Positions 27,841 to 35,887 of a DNA stretch of 37,902 nt are shown piece after piece (the first letter of the stretch is position 1; each line of letters opens with the position of its first letter). Origin of the DNA: Acidobacteriota bacterium (GTDB lineage: Bacteria; Acidobacteriota; Terriglobia; Acidiferrales; UBA7541); assembly GCA_003223295.1 (NCBI GenBank), contig QHYM01000114.1, forward strand, positions 1 to 37,902. The letters run 5' to 3'. The notes under the pieces are model-generated. The model saw nothing but the letters and a program-made list of their open reading frames with translations, did not search any database and was not told the origin of the DNA. The position numbers were made by a program, and so were the translations under genes.

Positions 27841-29517
27841 GTGTCCGCTCCCGTCCTGAAAACTGCCGCAAATCGCAAATCTCCCGACTTCGAAAAGAAC
27901 ACGCGCCGCATCATCGATCTTCTCACCGAGATCAAGAATGAAGAGGAACAGATTCGCCAGGGCGGGGGCGCCAAAGCAATTGAGTCGCAGCACAAAAAGG
28001 GCCGCCTGACTGCGCGCGAGCGCATCGCCAAGCTGATCGATCCCGGAACGCAGTTTTTCGAATTGGGAATTTACGCAGCGTTCGAGATGTATGAGGAGTG
28101 GGGCGGCGCGCCTTGCGCGGGCACCGTCACGGGCCTGGCGAAAGTTTGCGGCCGGACATTCATGATTATCGCCAACGATGCGACGGTGAAAGCCGGCGCG
28201 TTCTTTCCGATGACCGCGAAAAAAGTGATTCGCGCGCAAAATATCGCCATCGAGAATCGCGTTCCCACAATTTATCTCGTCGATTCCGCCGGAGTATTTC
28301 TTCCGCTGCAAGAAGATGTTTTTCCCGATACCGACGACTTTGGCCGGGTGTTTCGCAACAACGCGGTGATGAGCGCCAAGGGCATTCCGCAGATTACTGC
28401 CATCATGGGCATGTGCGTGGCGGGGGGCGCGTATCTTCCGGTGATGTGCGACCACATCCTGATGACCGAAGGCTCGGGACTGTTTCTTGCCGGGCCGGCG
28501 CTGGTGCAAGCCGCCATCGGGCAAAAATCCTCCGCGGAGGAACTGGGTGGCGCGAAAATGCACGCACAAATCAGCGGCACGGTGGATTTTCGAGAGCCGA
28601 ACGATGACGCCTGCATCGCGCGCATTCGCGCGCTGGCGGACAAGATGGGCGCGCCTAATCCCTCTCCCTTCAGCCATGTAAAGCCGCAGGACCCGCTTTA
28701 TTCCCCCGAGGAAATCTACGGCATCTTTTCCAGTGATCCTGCCAGGCAGTACGACATGCGCGAGATTATTGGACGTATCGTGGACGCTGGCGAGTTTGAG
28801 GAATACCGCGCCGAATACGGCGAGACGCTGCTTTGCGGCTATGCGCGCATCGGCGGATGGGCCGTCGGCATCGTCGCCAATCAGAAAAAGCACGTGCAAA
28901 CGCTGGCGCGCGGCTCGGACCAGAAGCGTATCGAGTTCGGCGGCGTGATTTATACGGAATCAGCAGAAAAAGCCGCGCGCTTCATTCTCGACTGCAATCA
29001 GAACCGCATCCCGCTCGTTTTTCTTCATGACGTCAACGGATTCATGGTCGGCAAAGACGCCGAATGGAGCGGCATCATCCGCGCTGGCGCGAAGATGGTC
29101 AACGCCGTTGCGAACAGCGTGGTCCCCAAGATTTCCGTGATTTGCGGGGGCAGCTTTGGGGCCGGTCATTACGCCATGTGTGGCAAAGCCTATGATCCAC
29201 GATTTATTTTTGCGTGGCCCACGGCGCGCTACGCGGTGATGAGCGGCGATTCCGCAGCCGGAACGCTCGTGGAGATCAAGCTGAAACAACTCGAGCGTGA
29301 GGGCAAGAAGGTCGACGAAAAGCAGAAGAAAGAGCTCTACGAATCCGTGCGCGCCACCTACGAGCATCAGACGGATCCGCGCTATGCCGCTGCACGCCTT
29401 TGGGTGGATGCCATTATCGATCCGGCTCATACGCGCGAGGCGCTCGTCTGGGCGCTGGAAGCGGCGTCTCTCAACCCGGAGATTCCTGAGTTCAAGACCG
29501 GTGTGCTGCAAACTTGA
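27841..29517 (+). CDS. Acyl-CoA carboxylase carboxyltransferase (beta) subunit, methylcrotonyl-CoA carboxylase-like
   Basis: A 558-residue biotin-dependent carboxyltransferase with two crotonase-fold halves. The N half has HKKGRLTARERIAKLIDPG and the oxyanion region MGMCVAGGAYLPVMCD; the C half has FLHDVNGFMVGKDAEWSGI, GAKMVNAVANSVVPK and GGSFGAGHYAMCGKAYDPRF. The MCGKAYDPRFIFAWP pattern is closer to methylcrotonyl- and geranyl-CoA carboxylases than to propionyl-CoA carboxylase. DVNGF replaces the more usual N-I-T/A-GF. It starts with GTG behind GAGAGG. The biotin carboxylase/biotin carrier (alpha) subunit is not in the window. Downstream hydratase- and lyase-like genes suggest a leucine-type pathway. 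Confidence 0.88.
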   Translation: MSAPVLKTAANRKSPDFEKNTRRIIDLLTEIKNEEEQIRQGGGAKAIESQHKKGRLTARERIAKLIDPGTQFFELGIYAAFEMYEEWGGAPCAGTVTGLAKVCGRTFMIIANDATVKAGAFFPMTAKKVIRAQNIAIENRVPTIYLVDSAGVFLPLQEDVFPDTDDFGRVFRNNAVMSAKGIPQITAIMGMCVAGGAYLPVMCDHILMTEGSGLFLAGPALVQAAIGQKSSAEELGGAKMHAQISGTVDFREPNDDACIARIRALADKMGAPNPSPFSHVKPQDPLYSPEEIYGIFSSDPARQYDMREIIGRIVDAGEFEEYRAEYGETLLCGYARIGGWAVGIVANQKKHVQTLARGSDQKRIEFGGVIYTESAEKAARFILDCNQNRIPLVFLHDVNGFMVGKDAEWSGIIRAGAKMVNAVANSVVPKISVICGGSFGAGHYAMCGKAYDPRFIFAWPTARYAVMSGDSAAGTLVEIKLKQLEREGKKVDEKQKKELYESVRATYEHQTDPRYAAARLWVDAIIDPAHTREALVWALEAASLNPEIPEFKTGVLQT

Positions 29518-29531
29518 GCAAGCTCGAAACC

Positions 29532-29864
29532 ATGTTCCGCATCTTCCTGGCCAACTTCGTTGTCCAAGTTCTGCCACTCCTGATGATCGCCGCGGCGATC
29601 ATTCTCGTGGTCAAGGCGCGAAAAGGTGGTCCCGGCAGTTCTCTCAAGCACTACTTTGGCCTTTCGCTGGCGGCGCTTCCTGCTGGCATCATTGCGTATA
29701 TCGTTGCGGGCATTGCGGCAGCCAGGATCCGACGTGAAGGGCATTTCTACAGCGTTCCTTTTGCCGGCTACACTGTTGATAACGGCCCGATCGTTATCAG
29801 CGTCGCGCTGTGGATCGCTTTCGTCTTTGCTGCGCTGGCGTTCCTTTTGCGTCCTCGCGAGTAA
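29532..29864 (+). CDS. Small membrane protein of unknown function
   Basis: About 110 residues with three hydrophobic segments: VVQVLPLLMIAAAIILVV, AALPAGIIAYIVAGIAA and VISVALWIAFVFAALAFLL, with basic loops. I recognise no family. ATG 29532 is chosen; a TTG at 29514, overlapping the carboxylase stop as TTGA, would add six residues. Neither has a good ribosome site. It lies inside the acyl-CoA operon, 14 bases after the carboxylase and 20 before the lyase. Confidence 0.7.
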   Translation: MFRIFLANFVVQVLPLLMIAAAIILVVKARKGGPGSSLKHYFGLSLAALPAGIIAYIVAGIAAARIRREGHFYSVPFAGYTVDNGPIVISVALWIAFVFAALAFLLRPRE

Positions 29865-29884
29865 AATTGCATAGAAGGGACCGA

Positions 29885-30781
29885 GTGGAAGAGACAATAA
29901 AAATCATCGAATGCCCGAGGGACGCGTGGCAAGGGCTGCCGGACATTATCCCCACTGAATACAAAGCGGCGTACCTCAAAGAATTGGTGCTCGCCGGATT
30001 CAAGCATATCGATGCCGTGAGCTTCGTCTCGCCGAAGCACGTCAAGCAAATGGCGGACAGCGAAGACGTGATGGCGAGATTTGGCGCTTCCCTTCCACGG
30101 GACGGTGAGCCGCCAGAGATCATCGGAATTGCGGTCAACGAGAAAGGATTGGAGCGGGCGCTGGCCACGCCGGGAGTAACGACCATCGGCTATCCCTATT
30201 CCATCTCTGCGTATTTTCGCCGCGCCAACGCCAACATGTCGCGCGACGAAGCGCGCACGCTGGTCGAGAAACTGAAGAAGGAAACGGGTGCGGCAAATCG
30301 CGGACTGGTAGTCTATATTTCGATGGCCTTTGGAAATCCCTACGACGAGCCTTGGGGACCGGAGATCGTTGCCGATACTCTGGAGTGGCTCAAGGACATA
30401 CGCGTTCGCACGGTCTCGTTGGCTGACACGGTGGGTACGGCCACGCCGGAACTCGTCGGCGCCCTCTATCGCCAAGTGAGGGATCATGTCGCGGGTATCG
30501 AGCTGGGCGTTCATCTGCACAGCCGGCCGGAAAGTGTGAAGGAAAAAACCCTTGCCGCGTATGAAGCGGGATGCCGCCGCTTTGACAGCGCGCTCACCGG
30601 GCTTGGCGGCTGCCCGTTTGCCGGTGATAATCTCGTCGGCAATATTGCCACCGAGGATGTGCTTGCGGCGCTGCGCCAAGCCGGCGCCGACCCGGGCATT
30701 GACCCGGCGCGGCTGTCAAAAGCGCTCGAAATGACCAATGAAATTCGCGCAAAATATGCTCATGCTCCGCTCGTGAATTGA
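29885..30781 (+). CDS. HMG-CoA lyase-like DRE-TIM enzyme
   Basis: A 298-residue TIM-barrel, the usual size for HMG-CoA lyase, which splits HMG-CoA into acetoacetate and acetyl-CoA. Conserved: Arg12-Asp13, SFVSPKHVKQMADSE, the metal ligands His210 and His212 (VHLH), and the lyase signature GLGGCPFAG with catalytic Cys243 and Asn253. Departures: PRDAWQ replaces RDGLQ; Asp43 stands where the human enzyme has Glu72; SRPES follows the HLH in place of DTYGQ; and the Cys-to-Asn gap is one residue longer. Start GTG 29885 follows AAGGGA and matches family length. The substrate may be HMG-CoA or a related 3-hydroxy-3-methyl acyl-CoA. Confidence 0.82.
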   Translation: MEETIKIIECPRDAWQGLPDIIPTEYKAAYLKELVLAGFKHIDAVSFVSPKHVKQMADSEDVMARFGASLPRDGEPPEIIGIAVNEKGLERALATPGVTTIGYPYSISAYFRRANANMSRDEARTLVEKLKKETGAANRGLVVYISMAFGNPYDEPWGPEIVADTLEWLKDIRVRTVSLADTVGTATPELVGALYRQVRDHVAGIELGVHLHSRPESVKEKTLAAYEAGCRRFDSALTGLGGCPFAGDNLVGNIATEDVLAALRQAGADPGIDPARLSKALEMTNEIRAKYAHAPLVN

Positions 30782-30796
30782 GAGGAGATTCGAATC

Positions 30797-31582
30797 ATGT
30801 ATTCCACGCTTATTCTTGACATCTCCGGCGCCGTCGCCACGATCACCCTGAACCGGCCGGACAAACGCAACGCGATGTCCGCTACCATGATTGCCGAGCT
30901 GCAAACCGCGCTCGATGAAATTGAGAAGAGTCATGTACGTGTGGGCATTCTAACGGGAGCGGGCAAGGCGTTTTGTTCCGGGATGGACCTGGAAATGCTC
31001 GCAGCGATCGCGCAGCAAACCCCGGCAGAGAATCAGGAAGATTCCCGGCGCATGGCAAAGATGTTCCGGCGCATCTGGAGCTTTCCGCGGCCGCTGATCG
31101 CCGCAGTGAATGGCGCAGCTCTCGCGGGCGGCTGCGGAATCGCGACGTTGTGCGATTTCACGCTCGCGGTTGCCGAAGCGAAGTTCGGGTATACGGAAGT
31201 GAAGATCGGATTTCTGCCGGCCCTTGTTTCGGTGTTCCTGATTCGCCAAATCGGAGAAAAACGAACCAGGGATCTTCTGCTTACCGGGCGAATTCTTGAA
31301 GCGGTTGAAGCCAAGGAAATGGGCTTGGTGAACGAAATCGTCCCGGCAGAAAACCTCATTGCGCGTTCGAAAGAGCTTGCCGAGCTTCTGATTGCGGCGA
31401 GCCCCGCAAGCCTGTCGCGCGCGAAACGCTTAATGACTTCCGCAGCCGCCGCAAGCGTGGACGCCGATTTGGAGCGCGCCATCCTGGAAAACGCGCGAAT
31501 CCGCTGCACCTCCGATTTCAAGGAGGGCCTAGCCTCCTTTCTCGAGAAACGAAAACCCGTCTGGCGAGGCAAACCGGAATAG
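30797..31582 (+). CDS. Enoyl-CoA hydratase/isomerase family protein
   Basis: A 261-residue crotonase-fold protein: TLNRPDKRNAMS, GKAFCSGMDLEML (first oxyanion region), AAVNGAALAGGCGIATLCD and FGYTEVKIGFLPA. Compared with rat enoyl-CoA hydratase, the Glu144 position is Gly114 here and Glu164 is retained as Glu134, 20 residues later as expected. One-Glu enzymes of this fold are often isomerases; methylglutaconyl-CoA hydratase keeps both Glu. From context a hydratase of the leucine pathway would be expected, so this residue change matters. GAGGAG lies upstream, and the gap to the lyase gene is 15 bases. Confidence 0.88.
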   Translation: MYSTLILDISGAVATITLNRPDKRNAMSATMIAELQTALDEIEKSHVRVGILTGAGKAFCSGMDLEMLAAIAQQTPAENQEDSRRMAKMFRRIWSFPRPLIAAVNGAALAGGCGIATLCDFTLAVAEAKFGYTEVKIGFLPALVSVFLIRQIGEKRTRDLLLTGRILEAVEAKEMGLVNEIVPAENLIARSKELAELLIAASPASLSRAKRLMTSAAAASVDADLERAILENARIRCTSDFKEGLASFLEKRKPVWRGKPE

Positions 31583-31596
31583 ACCGAGACAGGCGA

Positions 31597-32034
31597 ATGC
31601 TCGAATATCACGATGCCAAAGTGCGCGTCCGCTATGCAGAGACAGACCAGATGGGTGTGGTATATCACGCCAACTTTCTTGTGTGGTTCGAGGTGGGCCG
31701 CGTGGAGTTGATGCGCGCGCTGGGCGTGGAATACAAAAGAATGGAAAAAGAGGATGACTGCCACATTGTGGTGGCCGATGTGCACTGCCGCTATCACCAC
31801 TCCGCGCGCTACGACGAGGAGCTGCTCATTCGCACGCGCATTGCGGAGTCGAAAAACCGCGTCGTGGTTTTCTCGTACGAAGTGATTCGCGATGCGGATG
31901 GAAAAGTCCTGGCCAATGGCGAGACCACGCATGTGATTTGCGGAAGCAACGGGCGGCCGAAACTGTTGCCTGACAAATATCGCAAAATCATGGTCGCGGC
32001 GGGCGTGCCTGAGCCTCACGGGGGCCGCACATGA
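31597..32034 (+). CDS. YbgC/FadM-type hotdog acyl-CoA thioesterase
   Basis: A 145-residue single hotdog domain. The family motif RYAETDQMGVVYHANFLVWF carries the catalytic Asp17 and the central-helix start. It would hydrolyse acyl-CoAs and could release product or protect CoA pools in this operon. It lies 14 bases after the hydratase-like gene and overlaps hutH as ATGA, so the two are translationally coupled. The last 15 residues (GVPEPHGGRT) are variable. Confidence 0.9.
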   Translation: MLEYHDAKVRVRYAETDQMGVVYHANFLVWFEVGRVELMRALGVEYKRMEKEDDCHIVVADVHCRYHHSARYDEELLIRTRIAESKNRVVVFSYEVIRDADGKVLANGETTHVICGSNGRPKLLPDKYRKIMVAAGVPEPHGGRT

Positions 32035-33554
32035 GCGTGCTGCTGACGGGAAACGATCTCACGTTCGCGCAGCTCTACGCCGTGGCGTTACGCGGCGAAA
32101 GCGCAGGACTGGCACTCAGTGCTGTAGAGCGGATGAACGCGTCGCGCGCGGTAGTGGAGCGCCTCGTGGCTTCCGGCGCAACCGCGTACGGGATAAACAC
32201 CGGCTTCGGCAAGCTCGCCACCGTGCGTATTTCTCCCGAGCAAGTGCGGCAACTGCAAGTGAATTTGGTGCGCTCTCACGCGAGTGGCGTGGGCACGCCG
32301 CTGAGCGAAGCGGAAACTCGCGCGTTGATGGTGTTGCGCGCGAACGCGCTGGCAAAAGGATTGAGCGGCATCCGGCCACGGGTCGTGGAAACGCTATGCC
32401 AAATGTTGAACGCCAAGGTACATCCCGTGATTCCGTCGCAGGGATCAGTGGGCGCTTCCGGCGACCTTGCGCCGTTGGCGCATTTGGCGCACGTAATCAT
32501 CGGCGAGGGACAGGCCACGTTTCGCAGCGAATCGTTGACTGGTGGCGAAGCGCTGAAGCGCGCGGGGATCGTTCCGATCGAGTTGGAAGCCAAAGAAGGG
32601 CTCTCACTTCTGAACGGCACGCAAGGAATGCTCGCGCTGCTCAGCCTTGCGCTGCGCGAAACCGATATTCTGGTTGACACAGCAGACGTGGCCGCCTCCC
32701 TCTCGCTCGATGCGCTGCGCGGCAGCCCTGGGGCATTCGATGCGCGCATCATGCACGCTCGCGCTTACGCAGGCGCGGCTACGACCGCAAAGAACCTCGC
32801 GCACTTGAATGATGGCAGCCAGATTCGTGAGTCGCACCGCGCAGCAGAAAAAGATCCGCGCGTGCAAGACGCCTACAGTTTGCGGTGCACGCCACAGGTG
32901 CACGGGGCGGTGCGCGATGCCCTCGCACAAGCACGAGAGATAGCCGCGGTGGAATTGAACAGCGCTACCGACAATCCCCTCGTCTTTGTACGCGATGCAA
33001 CAAGCGGCGATATCGTCAGCGGGGGGAATTTTCATGGGCAGCCGCTGGCCATGGCGGCGGATCAGGTGGCTATTGCGATTGCTGCGCTCGGCGGCATCGT
33101 TGAGCGTCGCGTTGAGCACATGACGAATCCCCTCACCAGCATGCTTCCGGCGTTCCTGACGCCCGAGCCCGGATTGAATTCCGGCTTCATGATCGCGCAA
33201 GTGACCGCTGCGGCGCTGACGAGCGAAAACAAGGCGCTGGCGACGCCACATTCTGTGGACTCAATTTCCACTTCCGGCAATCAAGAAGACTACGTATCCA
33301 TGGGAATGAGCGGAGCGCGGCGGCTGGACGGCATGCTGAGGAATCTGCGCAACACGATTGCGATTGAGCTGCTTTGTGCGTGCCAGGGGATTGACCTGCT
33401 GGCACCGTTGAAGACCGGGAAGCTGGCTACCAAAGCCTATGAAATAGTGCGCGCGCAGTCCCGCATGTTGTCGGTGGATCGCCCCCTCGCTGCGGACATT
33501 GAAGCCGTCTCGCGTTTGGTTGCCGACGGGGCAGTTGCCGCGATTCTGCACTGA
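32031..33554 (+). CDS. hutH: Histidine ammonia-lyase
   Basis: Deaminates histidine to urocanate and ammonia. The 507-residue protein aligns without shift to the Pseudomonas enzyme: Tyr53 (TAYGINTGFG), His83 (RSHASGVG) and the self-forming MIO triad Ala142-Ser143-Gly144 in GSVGASGDLAPLAHLA. The SH context at 83 favours histidine over tyrosine or phenylalanine as substrate. Other blocks: SATDNPLV, GGNFHGQP and DSISTSGNQED. No hutU, hutI or hutG is nearby, and instead the gene ends the acyl-CoA operon, overlapping the thioesterase start/stop. The stop is followed by a short convergent gap to the glycosylase gene. Confidence 0.95.
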   Translation: MSVLLTGNDLTFAQLYAVALRGESAGLALSAVERMNASRAVVERLVASGATAYGINTGFGKLATVRISPEQVRQLQVNLVRSHASGVGTPLSEAETRALMVLRANALAKGLSGIRPRVVETLCQMLNAKVHPVIPSQGSVGASGDLAPLAHLAHVIIGEGQATFRSESLTGGEALKRAGIVPIELEAKEGLSLLNGTQGMLALLSLALRETDILVDTADVAASLSLDALRGSPGAFDARIMHARAYAGAATTAKNLAHLNDGSQIRESHRAAEKDPRVQDAYSLRCTPQVHGAVRDALAQAREIAAVELNSATDNPLVFVRDATSGDIVSGGNFHGQPLAMAADQVAIAIAALGGIVERRVEHMTNPLTSMLPAFLTPEPGLNSGFMIAQVTAAALTSENKALATPHSVDSISTSGNQEDYVSMGMSGARRLDGMLRNLRNTIAIELLCACQGIDLLAPLKTGKLATKAYEIVRAQSRMLSVDRPLAADIEAVSRLVADGAVAAILH

Positions 33555-33623
33555 GCCGCGGTCCGCTGGCTCTCAATCCACAAATACCTTGAGCAGAGTA
33601 CCCCAGACCGAAGGCATGGTCAG

Positions 33624-34529
33624 CTATTTGGGTTTGGCGGTGAGGAGCTCGAGTTCGTCCAGCGTGCGCGGCCAATCTTCCCGGAGCAGACGCGAGAGAG
33701 AGCGGTCGGCGAGGAGTTTTCCACCAGTCTGGCACGTGGGGCAATAGTTGGTCTCGTTGGAGGCATAACGGATGCGCTGGACTTTCGTGGCGCAGCGCGG
33801 GCAAAGCTGCCTGTAGCGGCCATGGACGGCCATGCCTTTGCGAAACGCCGTGACGTTTTCAGGGAACTTGCCAGCAGCTTGGGCACGCAGCCGCTCCGTC
33901 CAGCTTATGAGCGTGGCGCGAATGGCTTCGAAGAGGCGCTTGATTTCCGGCGCAGAGATCTTCTGCGTTTGCGCAAGGGGCGAAAGCTTTGCTTCCCACA
34001 GGATTTCGTCCGAGTAGGCGTTGCCGATTCCGCTGAAGAGGCGCGGGTCGGTGAGGGCGCGCTTCAGCGTATGGTTCGCGGAAAGGAGAGCAGCGGCAAA
34101 AGCCGACGCATCAGAGTCGAGAACTTCGACGCCACCCGGATCCAGTTCGCGAAGCCCGGCTTCTCCCGAGACAACGTGCAGCGAAGCGCGCTTTTGCGAC
34201 CCCGCTTCGGTCCAGAGAAGCGAGCCTGCTGGAAAATCGAATGCCGCAAGATCTCGAGGGAGGGAGACTTTGACGCTGCGGGGCCGCCAATGCAGACGGC
34301 CTGCAATCATTAGGTGCAGAACGAGCCAAAGATCGTCTTGGAGGCCGATGCAGATGCGTTTCCCGAGACGCCGCAAACGCAGAACGCTTTTGCCGGTGGC
34401 GCTGCTGAGTGGTGGCGTCGCAGTTCGCAGCAAAAACGGGCTGACGACGCGGACGCCTTCGAGCGTTTGGCCCAGCATGCGCTTTTCGAGCGCTTCGATG
34501 TAGACGACAATATCCGGCAATTCCGGCAT
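33624..34529 (-). CDS. Fpg/Nei-family DNA glycosylase/AP lyase
   Basis: Base-excision repair enzyme of 301 residues. The N-terminus MPELPD supplies the Pro2 nucleophile and Glu3; Lys57 (LGKRIC) is in place, and the helix-two-turn-helix reads DPRLFSGIGNAYSDEILWEAKLSP. A zinc finger CPRC-x16-CPTC follows. Two departures: the beta-hairpin of the finger reads ASNETNYC where Fpg has GRGTHFC, losing the Arg that touches DNA and the lesion; and about 36 residues follow the finger, which normally ends the protein. It may be a Nei-like variant with different lesion preference. It starts nine bases after the aminotransferase gene. Confidence 0.9.
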   Translation of the reverse strand: MPELPDIVVYIEALEKRMLGQTLEGVRVVSPFLLRTATPPLSSATGKSVLRLRRLGKRICIGLQDDLWLVLHLMIAGRLHWRPRSVKVSLPRDLAAFDFPAGSLLWTEAGSQKRASLHVVSGEAGLRELDPGGVEVLDSDASAFAAALLSANHTLKRALTDPRLFSGIGNAYSDEILWEAKLSPLAQTQKISAPEIKRLFEAIRATLISWTERLRAQAAGKFPENVTAFRKGMAVHGRYRQLCPRCATKVQRIRYASNETNYCPTCQTGGKLLADRSLSRLLREDWPRTLDELELLTAKPK

Positions 34530-34538
34530 GCATCCAGA

Positions 34539-35855
34539 TTACCACTGGCGTTTTTCGACGCGCGGGCGTTCGGCGCGGCTCATCGCCTTTCGAGCGATCG
34601 CAGGGTGTTTGAGATTGCGAAGCTCGTCGATGTTCTCGCAGATTTTGAGGATGGCGTCGGCAATGTCGTCCGTGTCTTTGCGCGTGCCGAGGAAAAGGTG
34701 GTGAGGAAGCCAGACGGCTTCCTCATAGGCGGCGCGCTCGGAGACAGGACAGTGATAGAGCGTTTTTAGGTTTAAGGGCGCTGTGCGGCCCCAGCTCAGC
34801 ACCGGAAAATCCGCAGGATCAACAGGAAAAAGGGCGCTGCGATAGACGGGTTCGTAGAAGAGCCCGTCGCAGGGGATGCCTTCCATTTCCAGCGCGGCAA
34901 GGAACGCGGCGCGGGGAATTCCGCCGAAGTTCGCAGGCAGATACTTGAACACAAACTGATAAGCGGCAACGCGCGTGACGCGCGGATCGCGTTTCAAGAA
35001 GGCCAAGCCAGGAGTGCCTCGGAGACGCTTCTCGAAATAGTCCATATTGGATAAGCGGGTTTTAGCCTGTCGCGGCAGGCGCTCCAACTGGACTTCGAGG
35101 ATCGCGGCCTGAAATTCGGTGATGCGATAGTTGAAGCCGATGAGGCGGTGGCGGAACTGGTCCGTGACGCTGGCACGCCCGCAGTTCACGTAGGATTGCG
35201 CGCGTTCGAAAAACTCAAGGTTGCTGGTGATTACGGCTCCACCTTCGCCCGATGTGAGGATCTTACTGGATTGAAAACTAAAGCAGCCAATATCCCCGGA
35301 GGCGCCCGCGCCTTTGCCACGCCACTGGCCACCGTGAGCGTGCGCGCAATCCTCGATGACAGTGATATTTCGTCGCCGAGCAATGCGCAGGATTTCGTCG
35401 AGGTCGGCGAAATTCATGGCGAGGTGCACGGGGAGGATGGCGCGCGTCTTCGGAGTGAGGGCCTTCTCAATGATACGTGCGTCCAGACAATAAGAATCTG
35501 GATCGATGTCCACGAAGACTGGCACAGCGTTCAGCAGCAAAATGGGACCGACCGTCCCTTCCCAGGTGTAGGCCGGAACAATGACTTCGTCGCCGGCTTT
35601 GATGCCAATGGCGCGCAAACTGACTTCGATGGCGACTGTGCCATTGGACAAGGCGATGCCGTATTTCGCACCGTGGGCCTTCGCGAACTTTGCCGCAAAC
35701 GCGCCGGCGTGCGTGTTGGGAAACGGATAGCCGCCCCAGTTGCCTGAGCGCAGAACCCGCATGAGCGCACGCGCTTCCTGATTCGAGTAAACGGGCCAAG
35801 GCGGGAAAGCCTTGCGCCGAATGGGTTTGCCCCCGGTGATGGCGAGTTTAGGCAT
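34539..35855 (-). CDS. DegT/DnrJ/EryC1/StrS-family PLP aminotransferase
   Basis: A 438-residue PLP enzyme. Asp169 (TVIEDCAHAHGG) and Lys198 (FSFQSSKILTSGEGGAV) are the cofactor residues; NYRITEFQAAI and the N-terminal AITGGKP are typical. The family aminates keto-sugars or cyclitols. The AITGGKP start and YTWEGTV block recall the scyllo-inosose/3-amino-5-hydroxybenzoate side of the family, but substrate assignment is not safe. AAGGAA lies upstream. It sits between a secreted glycoside hydrolase (32 bases upstream) and the DNA glycosylase (nine downstream). No other sugar-nucleotide genes are visible. Confidence 0.92.
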   Translation of the reverse strand: MPKLAITGGKPIRRKAFPPWPVYSNQEARALMRVLRSGNWGGYPFPNTHAGAFAAKFAKAHGAKYGIALSNGTVAIEVSLRAIGIKAGDEVIVPAYTWEGTVGPILLLNAVPVFVDIDPDSYCLDARIIEKALTPKTRAILPVHLAMNFADLDEILRIARRRNITVIEDCAHAHGGQWRGKGAGASGDIGCFSFQSSKILTSGEGGAVITSNLEFFERAQSYVNCGRASVTDQFRHRLIGFNYRITEFQAAILEVQLERLPRQAKTRLSNMDYFEKRLRGTPGLAFLKRDPRVTRVAAYQFVFKYLPANFGGIPRAAFLAALEMEGIPCDGLFYEPVYRSALFPVDPADFPVLSWGRTAPLNLKTLYHCPVSERAAYEEAVWLPHHLFLGTRKDTDDIADAILKICENIDELRNLKHPAIARKAMSRAERPRVEKRQW

Positions 35856-35887
35856 GGGTCAAATTCCTTTGTCGGCGGGTTTGCGAT

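Noticed and set aside
27655-28899. A 414-residue open frame antisense to the carboxylase gene
   Set aside because: Rich in Arg/His/Ala with no domain pattern; a shadow of the GC-rich sense gene.
31033-32019. A 328-residue antisense open frame across the hydratase and thioesterase genes
   Set aside because: Crosses two well-supported genes and shows no recognisable domain.
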